From contig OY970196.1 in assembly GCA_963708205.1 (NCBI GenBank), positions 2,728,001 to 2,792,000 of the forward strand: 64,000 nucleotides of DNA, read 5' to 3'. This DNA comes from CAVYTF01 sp963708205. Its GTDB lineage: Bacteria > Bacteroidota > Bacteroidia > Chitinophagales > Chitinophagaceae. Shown here piece by piece: positions 32,989 through 40,860 of this stretch; the stretch's first letter is position 1; the number at the start of each line of letters is the position of its first letter. Under the pieces are notes generated by a model. The model was not told the DNA's origin and did not search any database. It saw only the letters and a list, made by a program, of their open reading frames with translations. The translations under genes and the position numbers were made by a program.

Positions 32989-33139
32989 TTTTTGTGCTTT
33001 AATTTACTTTGCAGATTAGTTTTTACAAAAAATCTTAAAGAGAGATTTTGCGCTAAAATAAAAAATTATTAATGGGTAGAATGCGGATAAATAAAGATAA
33101 TAATTCAGAAAATATCTGAGAGTATAAAATACTGAAATC

Positions 33140-33559
33140 TTATTGTTGCATTTCTAATTTGCGATTGTATTTAATTACATGCCAATACTCTTTGCCATAA
33201 CTTACTAATATTTCTTCGCCCGGCTCAATATTTCTCACAGCTTCAACAAACACCTTTCCATTATCTTCAACATATTTTGTGTTGTTTACTATGCCTTTTT
33301 TTTTCGATATTCCTGTGGCATCATTAATGTATCTCGCCAATGATTTTACGTAAGTTTTGGCATCAATAACATGATTAGGTTTTATATAATAGACATAAGC
33401 ATTAAAAACATTTGTTTTCAAAACATTTTTCCAGGTTGTTATTCGGCCTTTGTACTCAGCAATACGCGTTCCCTTGGCAATAAATATTTTTGTGAATAAG
33501 CCTTTTCCTGCGGCGGGTAATGTTGACCGTTTTATGATTAAATGTTTTTCAGGCAGCAT
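33140..33559 (-). CDS. SET-domain protein, putative lysine methyltransferase
   Basis: 139 residues that are almost entirely SET domain. GKGLFTKIFIAKGTRIAEYKG is split by the family's I-SET strand, RYINDATG stands for the SAM-binding R-x-x-N-H/D motif, VEAVRNIEPGEEILVSYGKEYW supplies the C-terminal E-L/I-x-x-Y motif with the catalytic Tyr. No post-SET zinc cluster is present. Bacterial homologues of this small type exist in several phyla; the substrate is unknown. The small membrane protein gene lies 44 bp upstream on the same strand and may share its mRNA. Confidence 0.83.
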   Translation of the reverse strand: MLPEKHLIIKRSTLPAAGKGLFTKIFIAKGTRIAEYKGRITTWKNVLKTNVFNAYVYYIKPNHVIDAKTYVKSLARYINDATGISKKKGIVNNTKYVEDNGKVFVEAVRNIEPGEEILVSYGKEYWHVIKYNRKLEMQQ

Positions 33560-33603
33560 AAGAAAATCAAATATAGCAAAGCTATACCTGCTATGCTATT
33601 TAA

Positions 33604-33846
33604 TTATTCTTTTGTAATTTTTTTTCCTTCGGCACTTGTGAAATATGCAATTAAAGCATACACTGCAAAAATAAAAATGAAATTGAAAGCAAAATTTATA
33701 AGGGTATCGCTAACAGAGTGTGATCTGCTATCAATATCTCTGAAAGTATAAACTGTAAAAGCAAGTACGGCAATAGAAATTATCCAGCCGATTACTGAGG
33801 TAGGAATAAAAAGTATGCCCGTTCTTTTAAACCATGGTAAATGCAT
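33604..33846 (-). CDS. Small two-TM membrane protein
   Basis: No family recognised. 80 residues with two hydrophobic helices (TSVIGWIISIAVLAFTVYTF and FAFNFIFIFAVYALIAYFT) separated by a polar segment IDSRSHSVSD, and a Lys-rich C-terminus. Reading frame and hydrophobic layout support a real gene, placed upstream of the SET gene on the same strand. Confidence 0.6.
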   Translation of the reverse strand: MHLPWFKRTGILFIPTSVIGWIISIAVLAFTVYTFRDIDSRSHSVSDTLINFAFNFIFIFAVYALIAYFTSAEGKKITKE

Positions 33847-34160
33847 TTCTTAAAATTAAGTAAATAATTATAAAAGTCACTATTGACAGAGCACCATTAA
33901 AACACTAAACCATGGTTACCGTAAAAATTTACTGTCTCGCGATTGCCTGAAAGTAGATATATTTTTAAGTTTAAAATATTAAATTATAATAAAAATAAAC
34001 GGGCATCATTACAAAGCAAAACAAAGACAACATTTCTTATTGGTTTTTAATTAACTGAATGGTGGAATACATGAATACTTTCAAGAAGCAATCAATTTTA
34101 TAAATCAATAAAAAACCCCGCAATTTTTTTACGGGGTTTTAGAAATTATTCCCTTTGAAA
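33847..34160. other. Intergenic region without a gene
   Basis: About 310 AT-rich bases between two minus-strand genes. Apart from the tatA terminator at 34112-34140 no ORF, tRNA or clear promoter pair was seen. Confidence 0.5.
34112..34140 (-). terminator. Terminator of tatA
   Basis: AAAACCCCG / CGGGGTTTT, 9-bp perfect stem with an 11-nt loop, flanked by an A run that becomes a T run on the minus strand. It lies 21 bp beyond the tatA stop. Confidence 0.85.
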
Positions 34161-34400
34161 TTAAATATTTATCGGCTCAGATGAAACCTGCGGTATTGCT
34201 GAGACAGGAGTGCTGATAACTGTAGGTTGTTCATTGATGTGATCTTGAATTTCCTTTGTTACATTATCTTTTGCATCCTTAAATTCACGAATACCTTTGC
34301 CTAAACCGCGCATAAGTTCAGGAATTTTTTTGCCTCCAAACATAAGTACCACAATTAATCCGATAAGTAAAATATGTGGTCCGCTAAATAAATCTCCCAT
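34161..34400 (-). CDS. tatA: Sec-independent translocase protein TatA
   Basis: 79-residue pore-forming subunit of the twin-arginine exporter for folded proteins. A single N-terminal TM (PHILLIGLIVVLMFG) is followed by the hinge GGKKIPELMRGLGKGIREFKDA, an amphipathic helix, and a charged tail: the standard TatA/E layout. tatC is not adjacent. The two upstream genes on the same strand encode ferritin-like proteins with twin-arginine leaders, so tatA may serve them directly. Confidence 0.92.
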   Translation of the reverse strand: MGDLFSGPHILLIGLIVVLMFGGKKIPELMRGLGKGIREFKDAKDNVTKEIQDHINEQPTVISTPVSAIPQVSSEPINI

Positions 34401-34515
34401 GATTATTTTTTTAAATTAAAATGATAAATAAATCCAATCGTAATAATGCATTTCGAAGAAATAAAAACCTCACAAATTAAATGTTGCAAGGTTTTATTTA
34501 ATTGTTACGCAACAT

Positions 34516-35367
34516 TTATGATACAATGAATGCTGAAGCAATGTTCAGAACTTCCTGCATTGTCAAAGGTTCATCAAATGCTTCTGTTGCCCTGTTGAAT
34601 GAAATACTTTGTCCGTTGATGTTTACAATATTTACACCTGCCTGCGTTGTTTGCGATTCGCCTCTGTAATTTGCTTTTACTGCAGTGCCGATGCCGCCAC
34701 TTTCATCACCGGTGATCCATGGACGAATTGCTATATCACCCAAAAATTCACTGCGTGTTTTTCTCAGATATGATGCGTGTCTTGCCTCAACTGCATGAAT
34801 ACTTACTGCAGCAGTTAAGATAGCATTATTGGTCATTAAATTAGTTACCTGACCTTTATAAGCTCTTACGCCGGTGTCTTCTAAAACCTGTGCAACTGCA
34901 AGGAATAATGCAAATTTATCAAATACTCCTTTGAAAGGTCCTTCACCAGAACCCATACCACCGGTAAAATCAAACGTTGGTTTATTAACCGGCGTTGATC
35001 CTAAAGAATGAATTGCCTGTTTCAAAAAAGTTACATGTTCTAATTCATGATCTCTGATAATAGTTATGCCTTGCATGATCATTCCCGCAGGAATAAGATT
35101 AGGTTTTTTCACTGCGTGAACATAAAATTCTGATTCAAGATATTCGAGAGTTAAAGCAAAATTCAATACATCTGTAATAGTAGTCTTTGTATTGCTTTGT
35201 CCATAAGCTTTATTCAACATACCTCCGAATAATGCAGGTACGGCAGCCAAAGCTATTTTACCACCAATGTTTGCAAACTGGCGCATAGCAGCTCTTCTTG
35301 TATCGAGCCTGTCTGTAATTTCAGGATCAACTTTTTCTATTTCTGAAATAATATTTTGTAAGTTCAT
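34516..35367 (-). CDS. Ferritin-like (Ferritin_2/dessication-related) protein
   Basis: 283 residues. The N-terminus carries RRAAMRQFANIGGKIALAAVPALFGG, which resembles a twin-arginine leader. The body is a four-helix ferritin-like bundle with the paired carboxylate and His pattern: LEYLESEFYVHA, RDHELEHVTFL, VLEDTGVRAYKG and SIHAVEARHASYLR. These give the E, ExxH, E, ExxH ligands of a di-metal site. Function is probably periplasmic metal or oxidant handling, inferred from the fold only. It lies 21 bp downstream of a paralogue and shares its operon. Confidence 0.8.
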   Translation of the reverse strand: MNLQNIISEIEKVDPEITDRLDTRRAAMRQFANIGGKIALAAVPALFGGMLNKAYGQSNTKTTITDVLNFALTLEYLESEFYVHAVKKPNLIPAGMIMQGITIIRDHELEHVTFLKQAIHSLGSTPVNKPTFDFTGGMGSGEGPFKGVFDKFALFLAVAQVLEDTGVRAYKGQVTNLMTNNAILTAAVSIHAVEARHASYLRKTRSEFLGDIAIRPWITGDESGGIGTAVKANYRGESQTTQAGVNIVNINGQSISFNRATEAFDEPLTMQEVLNIASAFIVS

Positions 35368-35388
35368 GATTAATAGTTTTAAATTATT

Positions 35389-36150
35389 TTAAGAAGTAGG
35401 TAAATTATTTCCGCAAATTTTTGTTGTTAAATACATGTTTGCAATATCTATAACTGCTGCCGGCGTGTTTACCATGTTAAGTCCGTTTGAATCAACAACG
35501 GTGTTGTCTGCAAAAGAATTTGGTGATAATAATTCGCGGATGTAAGCAGCATGTCTTGCTTCAACAGAAACAATCTTTGCAGCCAGCGTTAAATAAAGTG
35601 GCGTGGTAATTAATTGCGCTGCACCATCATAAGCAGTAACGCCTGTGTCTTCAAACGCTTTGGCAGCGCCTAATACACTTGCACGGCTTGTGAAATCAAT
35701 CGAGCTAAAGTCAGGTGTTAAAGCCTGGATAGCTGATGAACCTAATGCAGTTTTGAAGAATTCTCGGTGTGCAATTTCATGATCCCTGATCTGGCTTAGC
35801 AATTCTTTTTCCCAAGCAGTGCCACCTGAATAAAAGCTGGCGAAAACCTGGGTATAAAATGCAGCTTCAAGCTGCTCTAATGCATAAGCATAATTAAGAA
35901 TGCCTATGTCTCCGCTGCCTAAATCAATACCTTGGCAATCGCCTGATATCTTTTTAGTAGCGCCAGCTAATGCTCCGGGATTTTGAGAAGAGCTTGTTGC
36001 AGAACTTTCTTTTTTGCAAGCTGCAAGGCCAATCGTAAGTGCTGATGCTCCCAACCCCAGGTAACTCATAAATTTCCGGCGGTGTACAATACCACTGGAC
36101 AATAAATTTTCTTGAACTTCATCAAGTTCAAAAGACTTTTGTTCTGACAT
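35389..36150 (-). CDS. Ferritin-like lipoprotein with Tat-type leader
   Basis: 253 residues. The N-terminal region has HRRKFMSYLGLGASALTIGLAAC, that is a twin-arginine motif RRKFM followed by a hydrophobic stretch and a lipobox LAAC, so the product is likely a Tat-exported lipoprotein. The bundle repeats the metal-ligand pattern of its paralogue downstream: LEQLEAAFYTQ, RDHEIAHREFF, AFEDTGVTAYDG and SVEARHAAYIRE. First gene of the minus-strand ferritin-like pair, upstream of tatA. No promoter could be assigned with confidence. Confidence 0.82.
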   Translation of the reverse strand: MSEQKSFELDEVQENLLSSGIVHRRKFMSYLGLGASALTIGLAACKKESSATSSSQNPGALAGATKKISGDCQGIDLGSGDIGILNYAYALEQLEAAFYTQVFASFYSGGTAWEKELLSQIRDHEIAHREFFKTALGSSAIQALTPDFSSIDFTSRASVLGAAKAFEDTGVTAYDGAAQLITTPLYLTLAAKIVSVEARHAAYIRELLSPNSFADNTVVDSNGLNMVNTPAAVIDIANMYLTTKICGNNLPTS

Positions 36151-36415
36151 GATAATTTTTTTAAGGTGAAGGAATTTTTATAACTAACGTAGAATATTTT
36201 TAAAAGGATTTTTATTTCTAACAATTAATTATATCAACAAATTCATAAAAATAGTGCCATCACCATTTTGTTTAAGGGATAAGATTTTTATAAAAAAAAC
36301 TTTAAACATTTGTGTAATTAATGAAAGGAGAAATTTTATTTTTTTAATTATAGAGAATTTTTTTTCTCTAAAAAATCCACATTCTATAAGGATTCGAGAA
36401 GATGTATAAATACAA

Positions 36416-36443
36416 AAGCCTATAACAAAAATGTTATAGGCTT
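36416..36443 (-). terminator. Displaced terminator formerly serving tRNA-Pro
   Basis: Perfect 11-bp stem AAGCCTATAAC / GTTATAGGCTT with a 6-nt loop, located where the tRNA-Pro transcript would end if the island were removed (14 bp from the left att copy). The island carries a replacement hairpin at the other end. Confidence 0.7.
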
Positions 36444-36456
36444 ATATCCAATTAGA

Positions 36457-36471
36457 GTCGGGAAGACAGGA
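36457..36471. repeat. attL: 15-bp core repeat
   Basis: GTCGGGAAGACAGGA, identical to 52591-52605. The copy is a displaced 3' end of tRNA-Pro (acceptor strand plus start of the T arm) with no tRNA attached. Confidence 0.9.
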
Positions 36472-36587
36472 ATAACACCTTTGGTATTTTGCTGTTTTTA
36501 TAAAAAGTCATATTTAGCTGAAAGCCTTACTGAATAAGGGTTTAACTAAATAGCCTTAAAATCGACTTAACTTAACTATCACAAAAA

Positions 36588-36627
36588 TTGCTACCTAATT
36601 TGCTACCTCTTATCTTTGAGGTAGCAA
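36588..36627. repeat. Left terminal repeats TTGCTACCT (probable integrase arm sites)
   Basis: Two direct copies at 36588-36596 and 36600-36608 (12-bp pitch) and one inverted copy AGGTAGCAA at 36619-36627. The second and third form a 13-bp perfect palindrome arm pair (36597-36609 and 36618-36630). The same doublet with the same pitch occurs near attR. Confidence 0.75.
36611..36618 (+). promoter_or_regulatory. -7 box of the integrase gene inside the palindrome
   Basis: TATCTTTG lies in the loop between the two palindrome arms at 36597-36630 and 26 bp before the integrase ATG. A protein bound to the arms would cover the promoter, so self-repression by the integrase is plausible. Confidence 0.5.
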
Positions 36628-36644
36628 ATTATAAAATAGCAATT

Positions 36645-37961
36645 ATGGCAACAATCCGCTTATGGCTTCGCACTGATAAGACCGATAAAAACGGTTTTGC
36701 ACCCATTCATTTAATCTATCAACTTCACGGTCAAAGAAAGTATCACAATACCTCAATTAAGGTACGTCCAGCCAACTGGGATGCCGAAAATCAACAGGCA
36801 ATTTTTTTAGATAAAAAAAGCGCTAAGCAATTATTGCCTGCAATAGATTTTGATTTGATGCCATCCGCAAAAGCCATTGAAGCAATCAATGATGACTTAA
36901 CTATAATTAAGAAAGAATTTGGCGAACAGGAAGCAGATTTTAAGCGCAAAAAAATTACTTATAGTGCTGAAATGATTTCAACCACAGTTAAAGAACAAAA
37001 GCATCCTACAACAAAGAAAGAAATTAAAACGAGCGTTTGCGATTTTATCGGACAGTATGCGAATGATGCAATTAATTCAAGAAGGATTGGCAGTATTAAA
37101 GAATATAAAACTGTTGCAAATCATTTGAAAGAATTTGAAAATATTGGCAAAAAACAAATAACTTTTGAAACCATTGATACAACGATCTTAAAACAATTTA
37201 GAAATTTTTTGATCGAAGTAAAAAAGATGAACAATACAACAGTGGCAAAACAATTAAGCACCTTAAAAACCCTGCTTAACTATGCAAGAACTGAGTACAA
37301 AATAAATGTGAATCAAGATTACAGAGATTTTAAAGTAAGTCGCAAAGACGCAAATCATGAAGTAATAGTTTTAACGAACGAAGAATTTCAAGCCATCATT
37401 AAACTTGACCTTTCAGAAAATAAAAGGTTAGACAAAGTGCGGGATATTTTCATTTTTTCTTGTGCTACGGGTCTGCGTTTGTCTGATTTACAGGATTTGA
37501 AAAGAGAACATATACGGAATGGCTCAATAAGGAAAACAGCCGTAAAAACGAATCAACCGCTTGATATACCTCTAACTCCAATTAGCGAAAACATTTTAGA
37601 GAAATACAAAGAACAACACAAACCGTTGCCTCTTATCAGCGGCCAAAAACTGAATGAATATTTAAAAGAAGTGGGTGAAAAGGCCGGCATTGATACACCT
37701 ATTGAAAAGGTCAGAGAATATGGTACACAAACAAGATCGAAGACATTTAAGAAGTATGAATTAATAAGCATACACATGGGCAGGCGTACATTTGCAACCT
37801 TATCATTAGAGCTTGGTATTGCTTCACAGGATGTAATGGCAATGACAGGCCACACCACTCACGCAAGTTTTAAACGTTATGTGCACGTCAGTAGCGAAAG
37901 GAAAAAAACTGTAATGGCAAAGGCATGGGGCGCACCTAAAAATAAATTGAAAGCGGTATAA
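36645..37961 (+). CDS. Tyrosine site-specific recombinase (integrase)
   Basis: 438-residue integrase of the Bacteroidota type. An N-terminal arm-binding domain (ATIRLWLRTDKTDKNGFAPI) is followed by a SAM-like core-binding domain (about 130-225) and the catalytic domain. Catalytic residues visible: Arg in SCATGLRLSDL near 275, HMGRR near 377, GHTTHASF His, and the nucleophile Tyr in FKRYVHV near 412. The start at 36645 follows the palindromic promoter region and gives the usual MATIRLW N-terminus; 19 codons upstream are read through the repeats and are rejected. It catalyses integration at tRNA-Pro. Confidence 0.94.
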   Translation: MATIRLWLRTDKTDKNGFAPIHLIYQLHGQRKYHNTSIKVRPANWDAENQQAIFLDKKSAKQLLPAIDFDLMPSAKAIEAINDDLTIIKKEFGEQEADFKRKKITYSAEMISTTVKEQKHPTTKKEIKTSVCDFIGQYANDAINSRRIGSIKEYKTVANHLKEFENIGKKQITFETIDTTILKQFRNFLIEVKKMNNTTVAKQLSTLKTLLNYARTEYKINVNQDYRDFKVSRKDANHEVIVLTNEEFQAIIKLDLSENKRLDKVRDIFIFSCATGLRLSDLQDLKREHIRNGSIRKTAVKTNQPLDIPLTPISENILEKYKEQHKPLPLISGQKLNEYLKEVGEKAGIDTPIEKVREYGTQTRSKTFKKYELISIHMGRRTFATLSLELGIASQDVMAMTGHTTHASFKRYVHVSSERKKTVMAKAWGAPKNKLKAV

Positions 37962-38007
37962 CATTGTAGAAACAAAAAGAAAAGTAAGTCCATCAATTGA
38001 ATTTAAA

Positions 38008-38799
38008 ATGCAGACACTTCAAATTATACAAAACAATTTGCTTAAAGACTTTGACAAAAAAGTAAAAGCATCTGTAAAAAATTGTTTTCAGGAATTGACA
38101 GAAAAGGATTTCACTGTTCAGGATTTTAAAAACTATATGATTGCCGGTGCGGTTGCGTCTTCACAGATCGAAGGCAGCACTTTAGACCTTAACAGTTTTT
38201 ATCAGAGCAAACAAAACAAAACAAACACCAAAGAAGTTGTTGAAATAGAAAATCTTTTAAAAGCCTATCAATACGCCAAGCGATATGATATTTCCCAAAA
38301 AGGCTTGCTAAAATGCCATGAAACATTGGCTGCCACGTTTACCAATATCACTAAAAAACAAATGGGCAGATACAGGAAAACAATGGTAGGCATAAGAGGC
38401 TGGGAGGGATTAGTTTATTTGGCAATAGAGCCACAATTTGTTCAAAGGGAAATGGACAAACTTTTTACCGACATAGAAACTTTATTCAGTGAAAGCCTTA
38501 ACCTGAAACAAACATTATACTATGCAGCTTACATACATTTTATGTTTGCCAAAATACATCCTTTTGCAGATGGCAATGGCAGAGCCGCAAGACTTTTGGA
38601 AAAATGGTTTTTAGCAGAAAAATTAGGTTCAGCCGTTTGGGGAATACCAACAGAAAAATTTTATTACGATAACAGACAGGCATATTACACAGGCTTAAAT
38701 GTTGGTGTGAATTATTATGAAACATTAGAGCGTTTAGATCAGACGTTGCCTTTTTTAATGTTATTACCACAGGCAGTTTGTTATAAGCCGATTGATTGA
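38008..38799 (+). CDS. Fic family protein with N-terminal inhibitory motif
   Basis: 263 residues. The Fic core motif HPFADGNGRAAR is complete near residue 185, so AMP or other nucleotide transfer to a target hydroxyl is expected. The N-terminal segment SSQIEGST near 50 fits the inhibitory helix (S/T)xxxE(G/N), whose Glu blocks ATP binding in autoinhibited Fic proteins. No separate antitoxin ORF is visible. It follows the integrase by 46 bp and may share its transcript. Target unknown; could act as a regulatory AMPylator or as a toxin when de-repressed. Confidence 0.87.
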   Translation: MQTLQIIQNNLLKDFDKKVKASVKNCFQELTEKDFTVQDFKNYMIAGAVASSQIEGSTLDLNSFYQSKQNKTNTKEVVEIENLLKAYQYAKRYDISQKGLLKCHETLAATFTNITKKQMGRYRKTMVGIRGWEGLVYLAIEPQFVQREMDKLFTDIETLFSESLNLKQTLYYAAYIHFMFAKIHPFADGNGRAARLLEKWFLAEKLGSAVWGIPTEKFYYDNRQAYYTGLNVGVNYYETLERLDQTLPFLMLLPQAVCYKPID

Positions 38800-38871
38800 G
38801 AATAAAATGGAATAAAAGAATTTGCCAAAAAATTTCTTTTAGTTTTTGCTTTATATAATTTAAAAAACTTT

Positions 38872-40341
38872 ATGGAAGAATATGAGATAGACCCATTCCA
38901 AGGTTTAAATGAGATATTTATTAAACACAAAGAGTTTGAAGATAATATTCAGAAGCAACTTAATCGAAGCGGCTTGCGGGAAGATATTTTGATAGAAGAT
39001 AGAACTAATGCAAAAAAGAGTTTTATGCAACAAAGAATAGATGCGCTAAATTTAATTCATCCTAAGGCATTAAAAGCAGCTATTTCTGAATATTTTCTAT
39101 TAGCAAAACCAAAAGAAGTACAGATTGATGATGAAATTAAATTTTTTGAAAATGAGGGCGAAACCAAGATTGTTGAAAGATTACAAACATTAAAAAATGA
39201 AGGAAAAACTACTACTCCAATAGTTGCCTTTGACCAGCAAAATCCTGAACATTTCCCATATGTATATAGAAATAAGTTAGATAAATATTTACGTACAACT
39301 GAGTTTTCAATTGAAAAAGATTTTATTGAGGATTCTATTATACAGTGTGAGGCATGGAGTGAAAAAGTTCCTGAAAACAAGTTGCTTAAACGCTGGATTG
39401 AATTCCTAAAAGAACGACTATCTGAACAGAAAGATTTGCAAACAAATATTTCTAAAAAAGCAGAAGATCAAATGAGTAGATTACGATTTAATAAGCCAAT
39501 TGATAAAAGAGCTTACCTCACATTGTATGCAGAAGATAAAGAAAAGATGTTGTTTTATGAAGCATGTTTAAAGAATGTAAATCCCGCACTTTCCTTAAAT
39601 ACAGGCTTAACAGAATTACCTAAAATTTTTTCAGTTATTGAAAAATGGGATAGTATAATGAGTGAAAGGTTAAAGGTGGCTCCTTCAAAAAATTTAGCAA
39701 CTGAATTATTTAAAAAGGAATTATTAGACAGTATTGAGTATGATGACAATGCGGGAATAAATGCTGAAATAAATAAGGAAAAATATTGGAACAGGTTTAG
39801 AAAAGTAGCTTACGAATACTATGCTAAAGGTCAAAATGTAACCTTACAAGGATTAGGCTATTTGATACTTGCAAATCTTTGTACGAATGAAGATGGCTTT
39901 GATGTAATATTAAAACTTACAGCCGTACATGATGTAGAAGGGATCTTAGAATCTTTGGCAGAAGGTGCAGCATTAGCTGAATATTTACATTCTGAAAAGA
40001 AAGCACCAACAACCAATTCATTGCAACGATTGCCCAATGATCTCATAACTAAATATTTAAAAGCAATTGTGGCGAATACTTTTTTTGAAACAGAACAAAA
40101 ATTATTTATTGATAATTCGATTGATGAAAACAGGAAATGGCTCACAAGTAAATCAAATCTTGCCGGCTTTATAAATTTTATTGAGAAATATAAAAAATCC
40201 GATGTTTCACGTACACAGTTAAGAAAATTTATTGAAGCAAGATTTCAAAGTGAATGTTTTAAAGAATTTCAGCTTAACCGTTTAAAAGACAACAATGCTA
40301 AAACAATCCAATATGAAGCTATTGTAGTTAAAACATCCTAA
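38872..40341 (+). CDS. Hypothetical island protein, 489 residues
   Basis: Not recognised. A soluble, Lys/Glu-rich, mainly helical protein without signal peptide or TM segment. The N-terminal 100 residues look coiled-coil (IFIKHKEFEDNIQKQLN). A middle segment contains the Pro/aromatic-rich DQQNPEHFPYVYRN. The C-terminus has a basic helical stretch (SDVSRTQLRKFIEARFQSE). No catalytic motif seen. It lies between Fic and the iteron-like region and is likely part of the element's own maintenance functions, inferred from position only. Confidence 0.55.
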   Translation: MEEYEIDPFQGLNEIFIKHKEFEDNIQKQLNRSGLREDILIEDRTNAKKSFMQQRIDALNLIHPKALKAAISEYFLLAKPKEVQIDDEIKFFENEGETKIVERLQTLKNEGKTTTPIVAFDQQNPEHFPYVYRNKLDKYLRTTEFSIEKDFIEDSIIQCEAWSEKVPENKLLKRWIEFLKERLSEQKDLQTNISKKAEDQMSRLRFNKPIDKRAYLTLYAEDKEKMLFYEACLKNVNPALSLNTGLTELPKIFSVIEKWDSIMSERLKVAPSKNLATELFKKELLDSIEYDDNAGINAEINKEKYWNRFRKVAYEYYAKGQNVTLQGLGYLILANLCTNEDGFDVILKLTAVHDVEGILESLAEGAALAEYLHSEKKAPTTNSLQRLPNDLITKYLKAIVANTFFETEQKLFIDNSIDENRKWLTSKSNLAGFINFIEKYKKSDVSRTQLRKFIEARFQSECFKEFQLNRLKDNNAKTIQYEAIVVKTS

Positions 40342-40472
40342 TACCATTTTAGCACAAAAACATACCATTTTTTATACCACTATATACCACTTTTTGTTTT
40401 CAATTTCCATGCAAACCTTTGGTGATAATAGTTTCAGCTTAATACTATTTTTTTTATAACAATACCACTTTT
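40341..40472. repeat. Iteron-like ATACCAYTTTT repeats
   Basis: Copies start at 40341 (ATACCATTTTA), 40362 (ATACCATTTTT), 40374 (ATACCACTATA), 40384 (ATACCACTTTT), 40442 (ATACTATTTTT) and 40462 (ATACCACTTTT). All are in one orientation, and their spacings (21, 12, 10, 58, 20) are near multiples of a helical turn. A further copy sits at 40768 within the HTH gene. They precede the HTH and Rep genes. Confidence 0.65.
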
Positions 40473-40504
40473 CTTACTCTTTTCTTTATGAAGTCATTTT
40501 GTAT

Positions 40505-40523
40505 TGCAATCGTATTGATTGCA
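40505..40523. promoter_or_regulatory. Palindrome upstream of HTH/Rep genes
   Basis: TGCAATC and GATTGCA, perfect 7-bp arms with a 5-bp spacer, followed at once by the overlapping ACACA-A-TGTGT palindrome (40523-40533). Possible operator or nick-site hairpin; role not shown. Confidence 0.45.
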
Positions 40524-40578
40524 CACAATGTGTTTTAAGGTCTGGCAAGTTGCAAACTGCAAGACGCAAAAATATAAA

Positions 40579-40860
40579 ATGGCAACTCTTGAACAAATGC
40601 CTGCAGCAGTAGAACAGATGCAGGCTACAATAAACAAGCTGTGCGATGAAGTACAGCAAATGCGGCAACAGCAAACAGTTAATGAGCCGCCTATTGACAG
40701 CAAAGAATTAATGAAACGTTTAGCGATCAGTGAGCCGACACTGATACGGATGCGGAAAAGAAACGCAATACCATTTTTGGAGGTATGCGGTCATTATCGC
40801 TATGTATGGCAAGATGTAATTAAGGCTTTGCAACAAAAAAGAAAGGGAGGAGGAGCATGA
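40579..40860 (+). CDS. Excisionase-like HTH DNA-binding protein
   Basis: 93 residues. An N-terminal coiled coil (EQMQATINKLCDEVQQMRQQQ) precedes a MerR/excisionase-type winged helix (IDSKELMKRLAISEPTLIRMR, RNAIPFLEVCGHYRYVWQDVIKAL), the HTH_17 pattern. Such proteins sit directly upstream of Rep genes in Bacteroidota elements and act in excision or control of replication. The start at 40579 is chosen since the 20 codons upstream overlap the palindromes. The stop overlaps the Rep start (ATGA), showing translational coupling. Confidence 0.8.
   Translation: MATLEQMPAAVEQMQATINKLCDEVQQMRQQQTVNEPPIDSKELMKRLAISEPTLIRMRKRNAIPFLEVCGHYRYVWQDVIKALQQKRKGGGA

Larger units (their letters stand above)
36151..36644. 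other. Left boundary region of the island, no gene
   Basis: Bases 36151-36456 are chromosomal leader of the ferritin-like gene and contain the old tRNA-Pro terminator at 36416-36443. From 36457 the island begins with the 15-bp att repeat, followed by paired TTGCTACCT repeats and the integrase promoter region. No protein gene seen. Confidence 0.6.

Noticed and set aside
40341..40472. CRISPR array
   Set aside because: The repeats are about 11 bp with irregular short spacing and no cas genes nearby; they fit iterons instead. No CRISPR array was seen anywhere in the window.
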